64,000 bases of DNA from Symbiodinium natans. Its lineage: Eukaryota > Sar > Dinophyceae > Suessiales > Symbiodiniaceae. The notes under the pieces were generated by a model. The model saw nothing but the letters and a program-made list of their open reading frames with translations. It was not told the origin of the DNA and made no database searches. Position numbers and translations under genes: made by a program. Each line of letters begins with the position of its first letter. The first letter of the stretch is position 1. Shown in pieces: positions 20,662-30,253 of the stretch. The stretch spans positions 62,001-126,000 of the forward strand of contig CAJNDS010000125.1 of assembly GCA_905221605.1 (NCBI GenBank). Direction: 5' to 3'.

Positions 20662-21427
20662 CTGGAGCGGATTCAAAGGCTGCTTGAAGGGTTTAGGGTT
20701 TAGGGTTTAGGGTTTAGGGTTTAGGGTTTAGGGTTTAGGGTTTAGGGTTTAGGGTTTAGGGTTTAGGGTTTAGGGTTTAGGGCTTAGGGTTCAGGGTTCA
20801 GGGTTTAGGGCTACGGTTTAGGGCTTTGGGTTCAGGAGGGTTCAGGGTTTAAGGCTCCCAGGGTTTTAGGGGTTTAGGGTTTAGGGCTCAGGGTCTTTGG
20901 GGTTTAGGGCTTAGGCCTAGAGTTCAGGGCGCAGGGTTCCTAGCATTCAGGGTTTAGGGTTTAGGGTTTAGGAGATTTGGGGCATACAGGTTTTTTTTTG
21001 TTTGGGGTCCAGGGTTGAGGGTCCAGGGTCCTAGAACTTAGGGTTTCAGGGTGCGCTGGGGTCATAAGTCTAGGGTTTGGGCTTAGGGCGACCTTGGGTT
21101 GGGGTTGAGGGTTTGGCGGTTAGATTTGTTCAGGGTGATGAGGGATTTCGGAGCTGAGGGCTTAGATGGAGGTTTAGAGTTTAGAGTTTGGGGTTTAGGG
21201 TGTAGGGTGCTTCTAAAGCGTCACAGGCTTCGGGACTTACAGGGCTTACAGGGCTTCCCCTAAAACCCTGTACCCCAAACCCCTAAAACCCTAAAGCCGC
21301 AAACCCGAACCTCAAACCCTAAACCCTAAATCCTAAACCCTAAACCCTAAACCCTAAACCCTAAACCCTAAACCCATCATACGATTAGCCCCTAACCCCC
21401 AAACCCTGAACCCTAAATCCTAAGAAC
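20662..21427. other. Intron with inverted arrays
   Basis: TTTAGGG array at 20,690-20,790, variants and GGGTTCAGG words to 21,230, CCCTAAA array at 21,316-21,376. Confidence 0.65.
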
Positions 21428-21466
21428 CGACTCGGCCGCAGCGTCCTTGTGGCCGGCCCCGGCAGC
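21428..21466 (-). CDS. Ankyrin exon 6
   Basis: Acceptor TGTCAAG|G, 39 nt reading AAGAGHKDAAAES, donor TCG|GTTCTT. Joined to exon 5 it gives RTPMME then AAGAGHKD, a classic ankyrin helix-turn. Confidence 0.9.
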
Positions 21467-21940
21467 CTTGACATGACAACTAGTGGGATGGCTGGGTAGG
21501 GGGGTTTTTGTTTGTTGTTCTTGCTGCCCTTTTGTTGTTGCGGCGGGGCGGTGTGCTTTTTTGTCATGACAGGTCGATAGGGGATTGTTGGAGTTTCGGG
21601 GTTTAGGGCTTAGGGTTTGGAAAGTTTGGAAGGTTGCATGGTTTAGGCTTAGGGTTCAGGAGTCTCCGCCCCAATCCGAACCCTTCGGCCACAAGCGTAG
21701 CGCAAGCAGTAAAATCAGAACGCCTGAACAAGATGTGTGGAGCTAGGGTTTGTTAAGGTCCCGTAGCCCTACAAGCCTCAAAGCCTCAACTCTGAAACCC
21801 CAAACCCAAAAACGAAAACATACGAAAGCCCTGATCGTTAATTGAACCCTAAACGCTAACCCCAACCCAAAACAAAAACCTGCCAACCCGAACCCTCAAC
21901 CCCAAAAAGCCTACGCCCACACTGGTGCAACAAGCGGTGC
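21467..21940. other. Intron, few heptamers
   Basis: Mostly unique sequence, with isolated TTTAGGG and CCCTAAA words near 21,600-21,650 and 21,845-21,900. Confidence 0.5.
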
Positions 21941-21985
21941 CTCCATCATGGGCGTTCTCCCTCCGTGACCCTGGTTGGCCACGTC
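21941..21985 (-). CDS. Ankyrin exon 5
   Basis: Acceptor AGCCCAAG|G, 45 nt reading DVANQGHGGRTPMME, donor GAG|GCACCG. D-V-x-x-x-x-x-G-G-R-T-P is the ankyrin start motif, following SGANP of exon 4. Confidence 0.9.
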
Positions 21986-22913
21986 CTTGGGCTTCTTAGG
22001 GCTTTAGGGCTTGAAGGGATTCGGGTTTAGGGTTTCAGGTTCAGGGCTTGGGGTTTGGAGTTTGGGGTTTTAGGGTCCTTCGGACACAGGGCCAAACAAA
22101 GATGGTTTAGTTTAAAGTTTAAAGGTTTAGGGATTAGGGTTTTCGGGTTAATAGGACTTCAGATTTTGGGGCTTACGGTTCTAGAGTTCTAGAGTCTTTA
22201 GGGTTTCGGGGTCGAGGTGTAGGGGGCTCAGGGTTTAGGGTTTAAAGGTTCAGAAAGGACTTATGGCTCAGGGTCTAGGGTTTCGGGTCAAGAGGGCCTT
22301 TGGGTTTTGAGGGTTGAGAGGGCTTTCGGCGTAGGGCTCTAGGGTTCAGAACGCTTAGGGTTCTGGGTCTGGGATGCTTCGGGCATCGGGTTCAGTCCTG
22401 AGGTCTATAAAAGGTGTTTTAGGCTTTGTTTTGTTGAGGCTTGGGGGGGTTCAGGCCTTAGGGTTAGGGCTTTGGGTCCCTGAACCCGAAGAGTGTTGGG
22501 GGGCTGCAAGGCCGGCGGGGAACTTTCGAGCATGCCATCCCCCTCCTTAATTACTCGGCTCTCACTATGAGCCACCCAATGTCAAGACCCACCCACCCCC
22601 TAGACCACACAGTCCACGATGACATTGGAGATCCAACATGCCCATGCGAAATATTCCGAAGCCCGCAAACCCTAAAACCCTAAACTCTAAACCTTAAACC
22701 TTAAACCCTAAACCTAAACCCTACAACCCTAAACCCTAAACCCTAAACCCGAAACCCTAAAGCCTAAACCCTAAACCCTAAACCCTAAACCCTAAACCCT
22801 AAACCCTAAACCCTAAACCCTAAACCCTAAACCCTAAACCCTAACCCTAAACCCTAAACCCCAAACCCTAAAAACGCCAAACCTTTGCCTTCCGGCCCCC
22901 TTGTGCCCCAGGC
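21986..22913. other. Intron with CCCTAAA array
   Basis: Variant G-strand words at 22,000-22,490, unique patch at 22,500-22,660, CCCTAAA array at 22,675-22,872. Confidence 0.6.
22675..22872 (-). repeat. CCCTAAA interstitial array
   Basis: About 27 heptamers with a few shortened or variant copies; its sense-strand reading is TTTAGGG just inside the donor end of the intron. Confidence 0.85.
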
Positions 22914-22961
22914 GGGATTGGCGCCGCTGCGGAGCAGCGCAGCTGTGCACTGCCGGAAGCC
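22914..22961 (-). CDS. Ankyrin exon 4
   Basis: Acceptor CGTGCAG|G, 48 nt reading GFRQCTAALLRSGANP, donor CCC|GCCTGG. The L-L-x-x-G-A-N-P tail is diagnostic of an ankyrin second helix and loop. Confidence 0.9.
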
Positions 22962-23306
22962 CTGCACGTCGTCAGCGGACCGAGCGGTTTAGGGTTTAGG
23001 GTTTAGGGTTTAGGGTTTAGGGTTTAGGGTTTAGGGTTTAGGGTTTAGGGTTTAGGGTTTAGGCTTTTAGGGTTTAGGGCTTAGGGTTTAGGGCTTTGGA
23101 GGTTGGAGTTTAGGGTTTGGGGTTTCGGGTTTAGGGCTTTAGGGGTTGGAGTTTAGGGTTTGGAGGGTTGGCGTTGAGGGTCTGCAGGGTTTAGGGTTTC
23201 GGATTCAGAAAAACTTTTGGCCAGACTGCCGTTTTAGTTCCTAAAGCTCTACTTCCACCCCCCCCCCCCCCCCCACACCCCCCCGCACGAACCAACCCAG
23301 GCTTGC
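22962..23306. other. Intron with inverted flanks
   Basis: TTTAGGG array at 22,986-23,063, variants to 23,200, C run at 23,258-23,284. Confidence 0.6.
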
Positions 23307-23374
23307 CTTGGCCGTGGCGTAGAGAAGGGCAGTGTTGCCGTTCTCGTCCGTGGCATCGATGAGATCCGAGTAGC
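23307..23374 (-). CDS. Ankyrin exon 3
   Basis: Acceptor CCTGAG|GC, reading YSDLIDATDENGNTALLYAT then AK, donor AAG|GCAAGC. Begins in phase 1, matching the phase in which exon 2 ends. D-E-N-G-N-T-A-L-L-Y-A is a clear ankyrin signature. Confidence 0.9.
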
Positions 23375-24441
23375 CTCAGGCGTCGGTCAGATTTCTCCGA
23401 CCTCCGACTTCCCCCAAGCCCTGGCTGGTTCTTAGTCGGGAATGAGGGAATGAGGTACTGTATCCTATAGAATCCCTTACTTAAAAGGCCTAGACAACCC
23501 AAGGGCCCATACATCAGAACCCTTCAGAAAGGGTAAGGGACCATATTAAGGGCCCATGGCAACTATAGGTTTAAGAAGCCCAATTCCCAGACCCTGCAAG
23601 GTTTAGGGCTCCGGGTTTAAGATTTCCAGCTTGGTCTCGACACACCCTCAAGCCTAAAGCGTTAAAACTTGTGCGGACCTGTCAGGCTTCACTAAGTGAC
23701 GGCTCTTGATTCAGAGCTGCGGCTTTTGCCCTTGGCAAAGACTGCTGGGACCTGCTGTAATAAGAGGGAATGTCCTACTTCTGCCAGAAAAAAGCTGAAC
23801 CCTATATACCCCTAAGTCAAGTCCTGAGCCACGGACCGAGATCCTGGTTGTAGAGCAGAGCATTGACAATCTGCCTCAGCACACGAAGGACAAACTATGA
23901 CATTTGGGGTTTAGGGTTTGGGGATGAAGAGGGTTTGGGGTGCAAGGTTTGGGGTTTGGGGGGTTCCCACGGCGGTACCTTGCACGATGGCTGAAGGTAT
24001 CCAAGGCTACTCAGCGCGACATGAGAGATAGGTCATCTCATCGCAAGACCTAGAGTCTCAAAGATGTTAGAAAAGGGTGTTATGGTTTACCGTTGAATAG
24101 GATGGGTGGCGGATTTTGGCGTACCCACCTGGTGCGATAACAATCAACTTTCCACAGGGGGCGAAGGCTCTTCAATGCAGGACGTCTCACCCTCCATCCT
24201 CAGCAACGATTCAATCCAGCTCAGCAGCAGGAGAACACAAGGTACCTCTGCGCATCTTGAAGCACTTCAAGACACTTGCATGCGCACGGCAGCCGGAAAG
24301 CCTGAACTTAACCTTGCGAAGCTAAACCCTAATCCCTCGAGGCCCTCAACCCTAAACCGCGGACTTCACCTTCACAGGCCTACAGGGCGTGGGGGTACTG
24401 AGGATATTTGAGGACTGTCCTCTGACCAAGCCACGGGTAGC
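23375..24441. other. Intron of about 1.1 kb, mostly unique
   Basis: Few heptamers (23,905-23,960 variants). Unique sequence at 23,380-23,900 includes AAGGGCCCAT words (near 23,500 and 23,553) also seen elsewhere in the window. Open plus-strand frames at 24,106-24,411 lack border or composition support. Confidence 0.5.
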
Positions 24442-24487
24442 CGCTGTGGGTGGCGAAGATGAGGGCCGCGTCCCCATAGTGCTGAAC
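24442..24487 (-). CDS. Ankyrin exon 2
   Basis: Acceptor GCAAG|G, reading VQHYGDAALIFATHS plus the first base of Gly, donor AGCG|GCTACC. The next exon begins GC TAC, so GGCTAC is present at both intron ends. Confidence 0.85.
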
Positions 24488-24956
24488 CTTGCGACGGCTG
24501 AGCCGTCAAACCATATGCCCCTAAGGACAGGAGATTTACAAGAGGGATCAAGGGGTTTAGGGTTTAGGGTAGTTTGGGGTTTAGGGTTTAGGGTTTAGGG
24601 TTTAGGGTTGGTGTACAAGAGGGAAGAAAGGGTATATCCGGCAATGCCCCAAATCCTGCAATGCCCTGTAAACCTAAATCATGTACCCTAGACCTGAACC
24701 CAGGGCTTCAGGGCCTAGGGTTCCATAAGTGACAAGCTCCCACATCCAAGCACTCCTCAACACCCAGAATGCCCTGGACACCCTCAAGGCTTCACAAGTC
24801 ACAGGGTTTTGGGCGTTGAGGTGTTTGGGGAGTAAGGTTTGGCGTCTAGATGGGGAAGCAACCGTAGGGCTCAGGATATAACAGGTGATACAGGGGTTTG
24901 TGGCTAGCCTAAACCCTAAACCCTAAACCCTAAACCCTGAACCCTGAACCATAAAC
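24488..24956. other. Intron with short inverted arrays
   Basis: TTTAGGG array at 24,553-24,610, unique sequence to 24,900, CCCTAAA array at 24,909-24,945. Confidence 0.6.
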
Positions 24957-25022
24957 CCTGAAGGTGACGGTTGACGACGAAGGTCTGAGGCGCCCGGCAT
25001 ACTGATCCAGGTAATTGGGCAC
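24957..25022 (-). CDS. Ankyrin exon 1 or linker exon
   Basis: Acceptor ATGGCAG|G, 66 nt from VPNYLDQYAGRL to RPSSSTVTFR, donor AGG|GTTTATGG. A second frame across 24,960-25,075 is also open (starts DMHGEVRVAG), so frame choice is tentative. Confidence 0.5.
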
Positions 25023-25594
25023 CTGCCATGCGGGCGCGTACAAACCCCGCCACCCTGACCTCGCCGTGCATGTCCTGGGTTTAGAACTTCGGGGGTTTGG
25101 GTGGTTTTGGGTTTTCAGGGGGTTTGGGTGGTTTTGGGGGGGTTTTGGGGGGGTTTGATGTTTTGGGTTTTGGGGGGTTGCAGGTTTGGGGGACCGCATG
25201 TTGAAGGGTTTTATGTGACAGTTTTCTCTCTCGCTTCCATTGAAACAGACTTGAAACCCCTTACTACGGAGGGACCAGGTACTCACAAATCCCAGGGGTC
25301 TACGTAGAAAGGGGTCAGACGAATAACGTCAGAGACCCTCAACCCCAAAACCCGAAAAACCCTGAAACGCTAAACCCCTGAACCCTATTCACCCAAACTA
25401 GACCCCCAAACCCTAAACCCCTAATAGCCCTAAACACCTAAGCACGAACACCCTGAAACCCTATACCCTCACACCCTGAACCCCCTAAACCGTTAAACCC
25501 CCAATTCCTAAACCCGATACCCTCACACCCTACGTATACCCGCTAAACCCCAAAACCCGCCTCAAACTTTGGCTAAGTCCCCTCACAGAATGGC
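25023..25594. other. Intron, G-rich then C-strand words
   Basis: GGGTTTTGGGGGG variants at 25,090-25,190, unique patch, imperfect CCCTAAAC/CCCTGAA words at 25,340-25,560. Confidence 0.5.
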
Positions 25595-25632
25595 CTTGTC
25601 GTTGGGCAGACGGAGCTCCTCTTCTTGGCCAG
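25595..25632 (-). CDS. Exon, charged segment
   Basis: Acceptor GCCCAAAG|CT, reading GQEEELRLPNDK, donor AAG|GCCATT. Start may instead be nine bases in (CCAAG|AA). Confidence 0.5.
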
Positions 25633-28323
25633 CTTTGGGCGTTTTGGGTTTTGTTTTTGGGGTTTGGGGTTTGGGGTTCGGGGTTTGTGATTTAGGGTTT
25701 AGGGTTTAGGGTTTAGGGCATGTTTAGGGTTCTGGCTTCCTTTTTTTTTTTTGGGGGGGGGGGGGGGTTCGGGGCTTGGGTGTTTGTGGCTTCGCGTTGA
25801 AGCCTACGGACTTGGAGTTGAAGAAGGTTTCGGCTTTGGGGTTGAAGGGCTCAAGGGGCCCTATAGAAGCTGAATCTGTTTTTCAGGCGAGGGCTCAAGC
25901 AAAGTTCGGCCAGCAGCGCCCCATACACCCGAACCCTCGTGGAAGAAAAGGCTGGCATTCTCTCTGTTGAGGGATTTCGGGCTCAGTTTTTTACATGCCC
26001 TGAATACCCAAGCCTGCAAACCTCAAAGCCTACAGCCGTAAGTGCACCCAACGGACATTTCGCAGCAGCATTGGGAAGCATTGGGAGCGTGAGCTCAGAG
26101 ATAAGGAACCACTGAAGCAGCGCCGTGAGAACGAAAAGGCGCTTGTCGTTGGCAAAGCACGGCACCAGCACCAGCCGCACGCCGGCCTCTTCGCAAAGCT
26201 GTCGTTTCCTGCCATCCCGCTCCAGCTGGCCTTCAAAGCTGGAAGGGTCACCGAAATGGAAGTAGTGGTGAGGATCGAAGTGCTGCTCCCCCTGGTACTC
26301 GAAAGCCAAGGAGTGCTCGGAACAGTAGCCGTCCAACTGCAACCCTCCCAGGAACTCGGGGTAGGACGACGCAAACTTTGCAGGATCGAAAATAGCTTCC
26401 AGAATGCTTCGGATCTCAGCCTCCGTCTTCCAAGAGCTGGCCGCGCATTGGGGGCACCAGCTCTTCTGATGAAGGATGTTGGTGGCACTGGCTTTCCACC
26501 TGTGGCCGAGCTGGCATTCCCAAAGAATCTTGACTTTTTGGTTGCTATACGACTTGGACAGGCACCTCCCACCCATCGATGCGGCGTGTTCCCGAAGACG
26601 CGCCAGGCCAATCTTCTGGCACTCTGGGCACCACGTGCCACCGTTCATGACACTGTCCGGAGTTGCCTGCCACACATGGCCGGAGCTGCACTTCCAGCGC
26701 ACCTTGGTGCGAGCGTTCTTGTAGTCCTCGGCCAGGCACTGTCCACCGAGGCGGGCGGCGTGGCTCCGAAGTTGCTCCAATCCCAGTGGGGCGCACTTTG
26801 CGCAAAGCGGGCACCATGTCTTCCCGTTTAAAACTTTGTTGGCGCTTGCAAACCACTTATGTCCTTTCCCACACTGCCACGGAACTCTTACCTTCATGAC
26901 AACATATTCAGCAGCCAGGCACTTGCCACCACGCGCAGCGGCATGCTCCTGCAAGTCCCTCAATGTACGCTTGGACCGTGATTTGGTTGTGCGAGCGCAC
27001 TCGGGGCACCAGGTCCTTTGGTTCAGAACACTCAACGCCGGGGCCTCCCAGGTGTGTCCCAGCTTGCACTGCCAGCGAACCTTGGTATGAGCGTTCCGGT
27101 ACTCGTCGGACAAGCACTCGCCACCTCTTTTCATCGCATGCTCCTGCAGTTGGCGCAAGCTGAGACTTCGCTTCTTGATGGCGCAGCGAGGACACCAACC
27201 TCTGCGATGCAGCACATTGTTCGGTGTTGCCTCCCACTTATTCCCACATTCGCACTTCCACTGGACTTTTGCTCTGCTATTCATGTACTCCGCTGATATG
27301 CATCGACCGCCCTTGCTGGCCGCATGGTCCCTCAACCTCTGAAGCGCTGCCCTTTTGAATTCTTTGCTTTGCTTCTTTCCCTGGGGCAGTTCCAGAGCTG
27401 AGGAGCGGAGCGCCTTCCCATCGCGGCCTTGGCACTGCCAGTCTCTTCCATGGGGCCACGTCCAGTGTGGATGTGACTGGCCCTGCGCCTTAGGCTTGCA
27501 TCTGCAGCTGAGCTTGTTGGAAAGGTTTCTTGTCATAAAGAGACCAACCGCACCACCTGCAATGGTAGCCAGCCAGCCTCCATCCGCAGCTCCTCCTCGT
27601 GGACGCCCGATGCTCAAGGGCCTTCTGACGTGCCGAAGCCTTGGAACAAAGCCTCTGCAACTCCTTCCATCAGCGAAAGAGCTGCCCAAAGCCAACATTC
27701 CGCATCTCAGGCCGTCTACGTGGCAAGGGAATCTGCCGACTGCAAGTCCCAAGATCAGGGCACTCAGAGCCTGGAAGCTGTTGAACCGCAAATCCAAAAC
27801 CCTAAACAAACCAGGCATCGCTTCACCTCGTCTTTCTTCGATCTTCTTGTAGTGGCTCAGCCCCCCACCGCCCCACCCCCCGAATCAAAACTCAAGGCTC
27901 ACGAGTCGTTCAGAAGCAGGCTTTAGCGTTGAAAGGTTAACAACCAGACACAAGCATAGCTACCCTATTCAGAACTCCGAACCCCAAGGTCGTTCTTACA
28001 CACACCATGCCGATTCCTACCCGATTACCCGATTAATTCAAGCTCACCCAAAGCTACGGCACTTGCTCGAACCATGGCCTCCATGTACACCGATGTAGGT
28101 CGGCATTCCGGAACCAATAGTACCCATGCACCCAAACCCGTGACGCGCTCCAACTGCCGGCCCGAAGCAAACCCTCAACCCCTTAAGGAAGTCTAAGCCT
28201 AAGCCCTGAGACCCGACTCCAAACCACTTAGGGAACCCAAGCGGCCTTCACACGAAACCTCTGATGGAAGCCGTATACAAGGTAACCACCCCCCCCCCAA
28301 GGGAAGTCGGTCCTGTTCGGCAC
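25633..28323. other. Long intron hosting the zinc-ribbon nuclease ORF
   Basis: A T-run joined to a G-run at 25,741-25,767 (on the sense strand C-run then A-run, about 220 nt past the ORF stop), then the ORF at 25,983-27,818. Unique sequence at 27,840-28,260 is almost free of heptamers. Confidence 0.55.
25983..27818 (-). CDS. Five zinc-ribbon repeats plus Vsr-like nuclease domain protein
   Basis: Uninterrupted 611-codon frame. Residues about 158-213, 220-275, 285-340, 346-400 and 404-459 are five copies of a unit of the type L-x-x-L-x-x-H-A-x-x-x-G-G-x-C-L-x-x-x-Y ... K-V-x-W-x-C-x-x-G-H-x-W ... W-C-P-x-C. Each has paired cysteines plus a His (Gly-Asn in repeat 1) as in treble-clef/zinc-ribbon folds. 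Residues about 463-560 resemble a PD-(D/E)xK fold of the Vsr type: Glu in the first helix (TEAEIRSIL), Asp496 (LQLDGY), Glu507-x-Gln509 (FEYQGEQH) and a later RDGRKRQLC helix. Family knowledge suggests DNA binding and nicking; function in algae is unknown. The first 16 codons contain TTTAGGG-like sequence and end at TTCCAG|G, so the true coding start is probably an exon border at 27,770 or a later Met (residue 41 or 95). Residues 83-94 are hydrophobic. It is nested in, and parallel to, the giant gene. Confidence 0.85.
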   Translation of the reverse strand: MPGLFRVLDLRFNSFQALSALILGLAVGRFPCHVDGLRCGMLALGSSFADGRSCRGFVPRLRHVRRPLSIGRPRGGAADGGWLATIAGGAVGLFMTRNLSNKLSCRCKPKAQGQSHPHWTWPHGRDWQCQGRDGKALRSSALELPQGKKQSKEFKRAALQRLRDHAASKGGRCISAEYMNSRAKVQWKCECGNKWEATPNNVLHRRGWCPRCAIKKRSLSLRQLQEHAMKRGGECLSDEYRNAHTKVRWQCKLGHTWEAPALSVLNQRTWCPECARTTKSRSKRTLRDLQEHAAARGGKCLAAEYVVMKVRVPWQCGKGHKWFASANKVLNGKTWCPLCAKCAPLGLEQLRSHAARLGGQCLAEDYKNARTKVRWKCSSGHVWQATPDSVMNGGTWCPECQKIGLARLREHAASMGGRCLSKSYSNQKVKILWECQLGHRWKASATNILHQKSWCPQCAASSWKTEAEIRSILEAIFDPAKFASSYPEFLGGLQLDGYCSEHSLAFEYQGEQHFDPHHYFHFGDPSSFEGQLERDGRKRQLCEEAGVRLVLVPCFANDKRLFVLTALLQWFLISELTLPMLPNAAAKCPLGALTAVGFEVCRLGYSGHVKN

Positions 28324-28347
28324 CGGTCTGCTGAACCATTGGCGCTC
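28324..28347 (-). CDS. Possible micro-exon
   Basis: Acceptor CCCTCCAG|G, 24 nt reading ERQWFSRP, donor CCG|GTGCCG. Could belong to the giant gene or be an upstream exon of the zinc-ribbon nuclease. Confidence 0.4.
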
Positions 28348-28660
28348 CTGGAGGGTTGCTTCGTAGGATTGGAGGGCTCAGAGCTTATAGGGCTAGATCG
28401 CATGGGGTTGGGGATTCGTTTGGAGTTTGGGCTTTGGGTTTATTTATTTAGGTGTTTGCGAAGGTTTTCCCTCAAATCCGGAACGCTGAGCCAGTACACC
28501 CCTAGTGCTCGGCTCTCAGGCGTGCATTTCTTCAAGTTGCCTTGAACCCGCAACCCCAAACCCTCAACCCTGAACCCTATCCTCTGAACTTCTCAACACT
28601 GCTAAAACCCCGAACCCTGAACTCCAAGCCCCTGCCCTAAGGCCGCTGTCCTCGGTTCAC

Positions 28661-28700
28661 CCAGCTGAAGATCCAGGAGAACGGGCTGGCCAGCCAAGAC
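28661..28700 (-). CDS. Possible exon
   Basis: Acceptor CCCTAG|G, reading VLAGQPVLLDLQL, donor CTGG|GTGAAC. The plus strand also reads plausibly (LKIQENGLASQD), so strand is not certain. Confidence 0.4.
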
Positions 28701-28944
28701 CTAGGGCTTAAAGAGGTTAGGGGTTAGGGTTTTGGGGATGTTTGAGGTTCAGGCTGAGTAAGTAGTTGGCAACATCTACCAGAGCATCTGCAGGAGATTG
28801 CCTTGGGCCATGCTAGCAAAACCATAACCCAAACCCCTCAAGCTCGGGGAGGCATGGTCGACTTCCATCTTCAGGAGATCCAAGTTGCTTTGTTTAAGGT
28901 TTGGTGTCAGGCCTTTTAGGCCTTAGGGTTCAGGGCCCTCAGCC

Positions 28945-29120
28945 CTCAGGCCCTCAAGCCCTCAAGCCCTGAAGCCCTGAAGCCCTGAAGCCCTGAAGCC
29001 CTGAAGCCCTGAAGCCCTGAAGCCCTGAAGCCCTGAAGCCCTGAAGCCCTGAAGCCCGCAAGCCCTGAAGCCCTCAAGCCCTGAAGCCCTCAAGCCCTGA
29101 AGCCCTCAAGCCCTGAAGCC
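28945..29120 (+). repeat. CCCTGAAG octamer satellite
   Basis: About 20 copies of an 8-bp unit with CCCTCAAG variants, distinct in length from the telomere heptamer. Confidence 0.85.
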
Positions 29121-29496
29121 CTAAACGCTGAAAGCGCGAAACTCTCACAGAGAAGCGCGAAACCCACAGGCAGCGTCCAGCCGTGAAACCCACAAGCGCC
29201 AGAGAAGGTTTCGACACTACCCCATCAACCCCGAAACCCATTTTTTTGTTGAGCAACTACCCCATCAACCCCGAACCCATTTTTTTTTAGCAACCCTAAA
29301 CCCGAAACCCTAAATCCTAAAACCCAGGTGAAGGTCATGGGGGGTGGCTAGGTATAGCTGGTTGCAGATATAGCCTCATGCTGGGTACCACTCTGCTGAT
29401 AACTACCCACGAAGCTTCAAGTGGTCTTCTCGAAGCCTAAGCGTGAATTCTAAACCATAAACCCCAAACCCCTGAACCCTCAACGGGGCTCCCCAC

Positions 29497-29535
29497 AGCG
29501 GCGGGAAGGAGAGCAGCATGCTGAGCAGGTCCAAC
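29497..29535 (-). CDS. Exon, hydrophobic segment
   Basis: Acceptor GTGCGGAG|G, 39 nt, donor GCT|GTGGGG. Phase-0 reading is VGPAQHAALLPAA; the next frame reads LDLLSMLLSFPPL. Both are open, so the frame is undecided. Confidence 0.5.
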
Positions 29536-30192
29536 CTCCGCACTCGGAAATCTCTGAGGGAGCGCTAGGGCTCAGGGCTTCAGGGTTTAGAGTTTTAGGG
29601 TTCAGGGTTTAGCTTAGGTTTTAGGGTTTAGCGCTTTTAACAGTTCCGGGTTTGGGGGCTTACAGGGCTTTAGGGTTGGGGGGTTAAGAAATTTGGGTCT
29701 AGCTTCTTATAGGGCTTTTTGGGTTTTTGGGTTTTGGGCTTAGGGATGAAGGGCTGGTTTGTAGTGTTTCAGCGCTTTAAAATTTGTAGCTCGCAAAGGG
29801 CGCTAGGGTTTGTAGGGGCTTTTTTGGGGGGGAATTTAATATTAAGCAAGCAATTCGTCAGGATTTCAAGTTTGTGGCAGCCTTGGGGAGCCGTTCTATG
29901 GGGAGCGCTGGTGGCTTTCAAGCTGGCTGAAAGTTTAGGATTTGCACAAGGGGACCCGCGACCCTCAACCTCCATACCCTGGCTCCTCCCCGAATGCCAG
30001 GTCCGCGACACCCAGTAAAAAGGCCAGAGGTAGTCGTATCCCAGGAGGATGCCTGGGGCGTGCTGAAGGGCTGGTAGAGATTCGCGCCGTGGGCTTTAGG
30101 GTTTAGAAACCCCTTCTATGATCCCACTTACCAGACTTACTACTTGCGTAAGGGTATCTGTAAGTGGACTCGTGCGGGCCGTTTATTAGATT

Positions 30193-30194
<2 letters not shown>

Positions 30195-30235
<41 letters not shown>

Positions 30236-30253
30236 GTGTGTGTGTGTGTGTGT
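30195..30253 (+). repeat. (GT)n microsatellite
   Basis: Two GT blocks separated by GGTGGGT. Confidence 0.9.

Noticed and set aside
24106-24411. Plus-strand frame of 101 codons
   Set aside because: Ends in heptamer-like sequence, opposes the ankyrin gene and has no recognisable domain.
26030-27459. Several frames of 60-203 codons on both strands within the nuclease gene
   Set aside because: Shadows of the 611-codon frame; only that frame has the repeated zinc-ribbon pattern and nuclease motifs.
28661-28700. A plus-strand exon (LKIQENGLASQD)
   Set aside because: Readable, but all well-supported exons are on the minus strand, and the minus reading also has borders; kept as minus with low confidence.
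28945-29120. CRISPR-like array
   Set aside because: The 8-bp units are contiguous with no spacers; it is a simple satellite.
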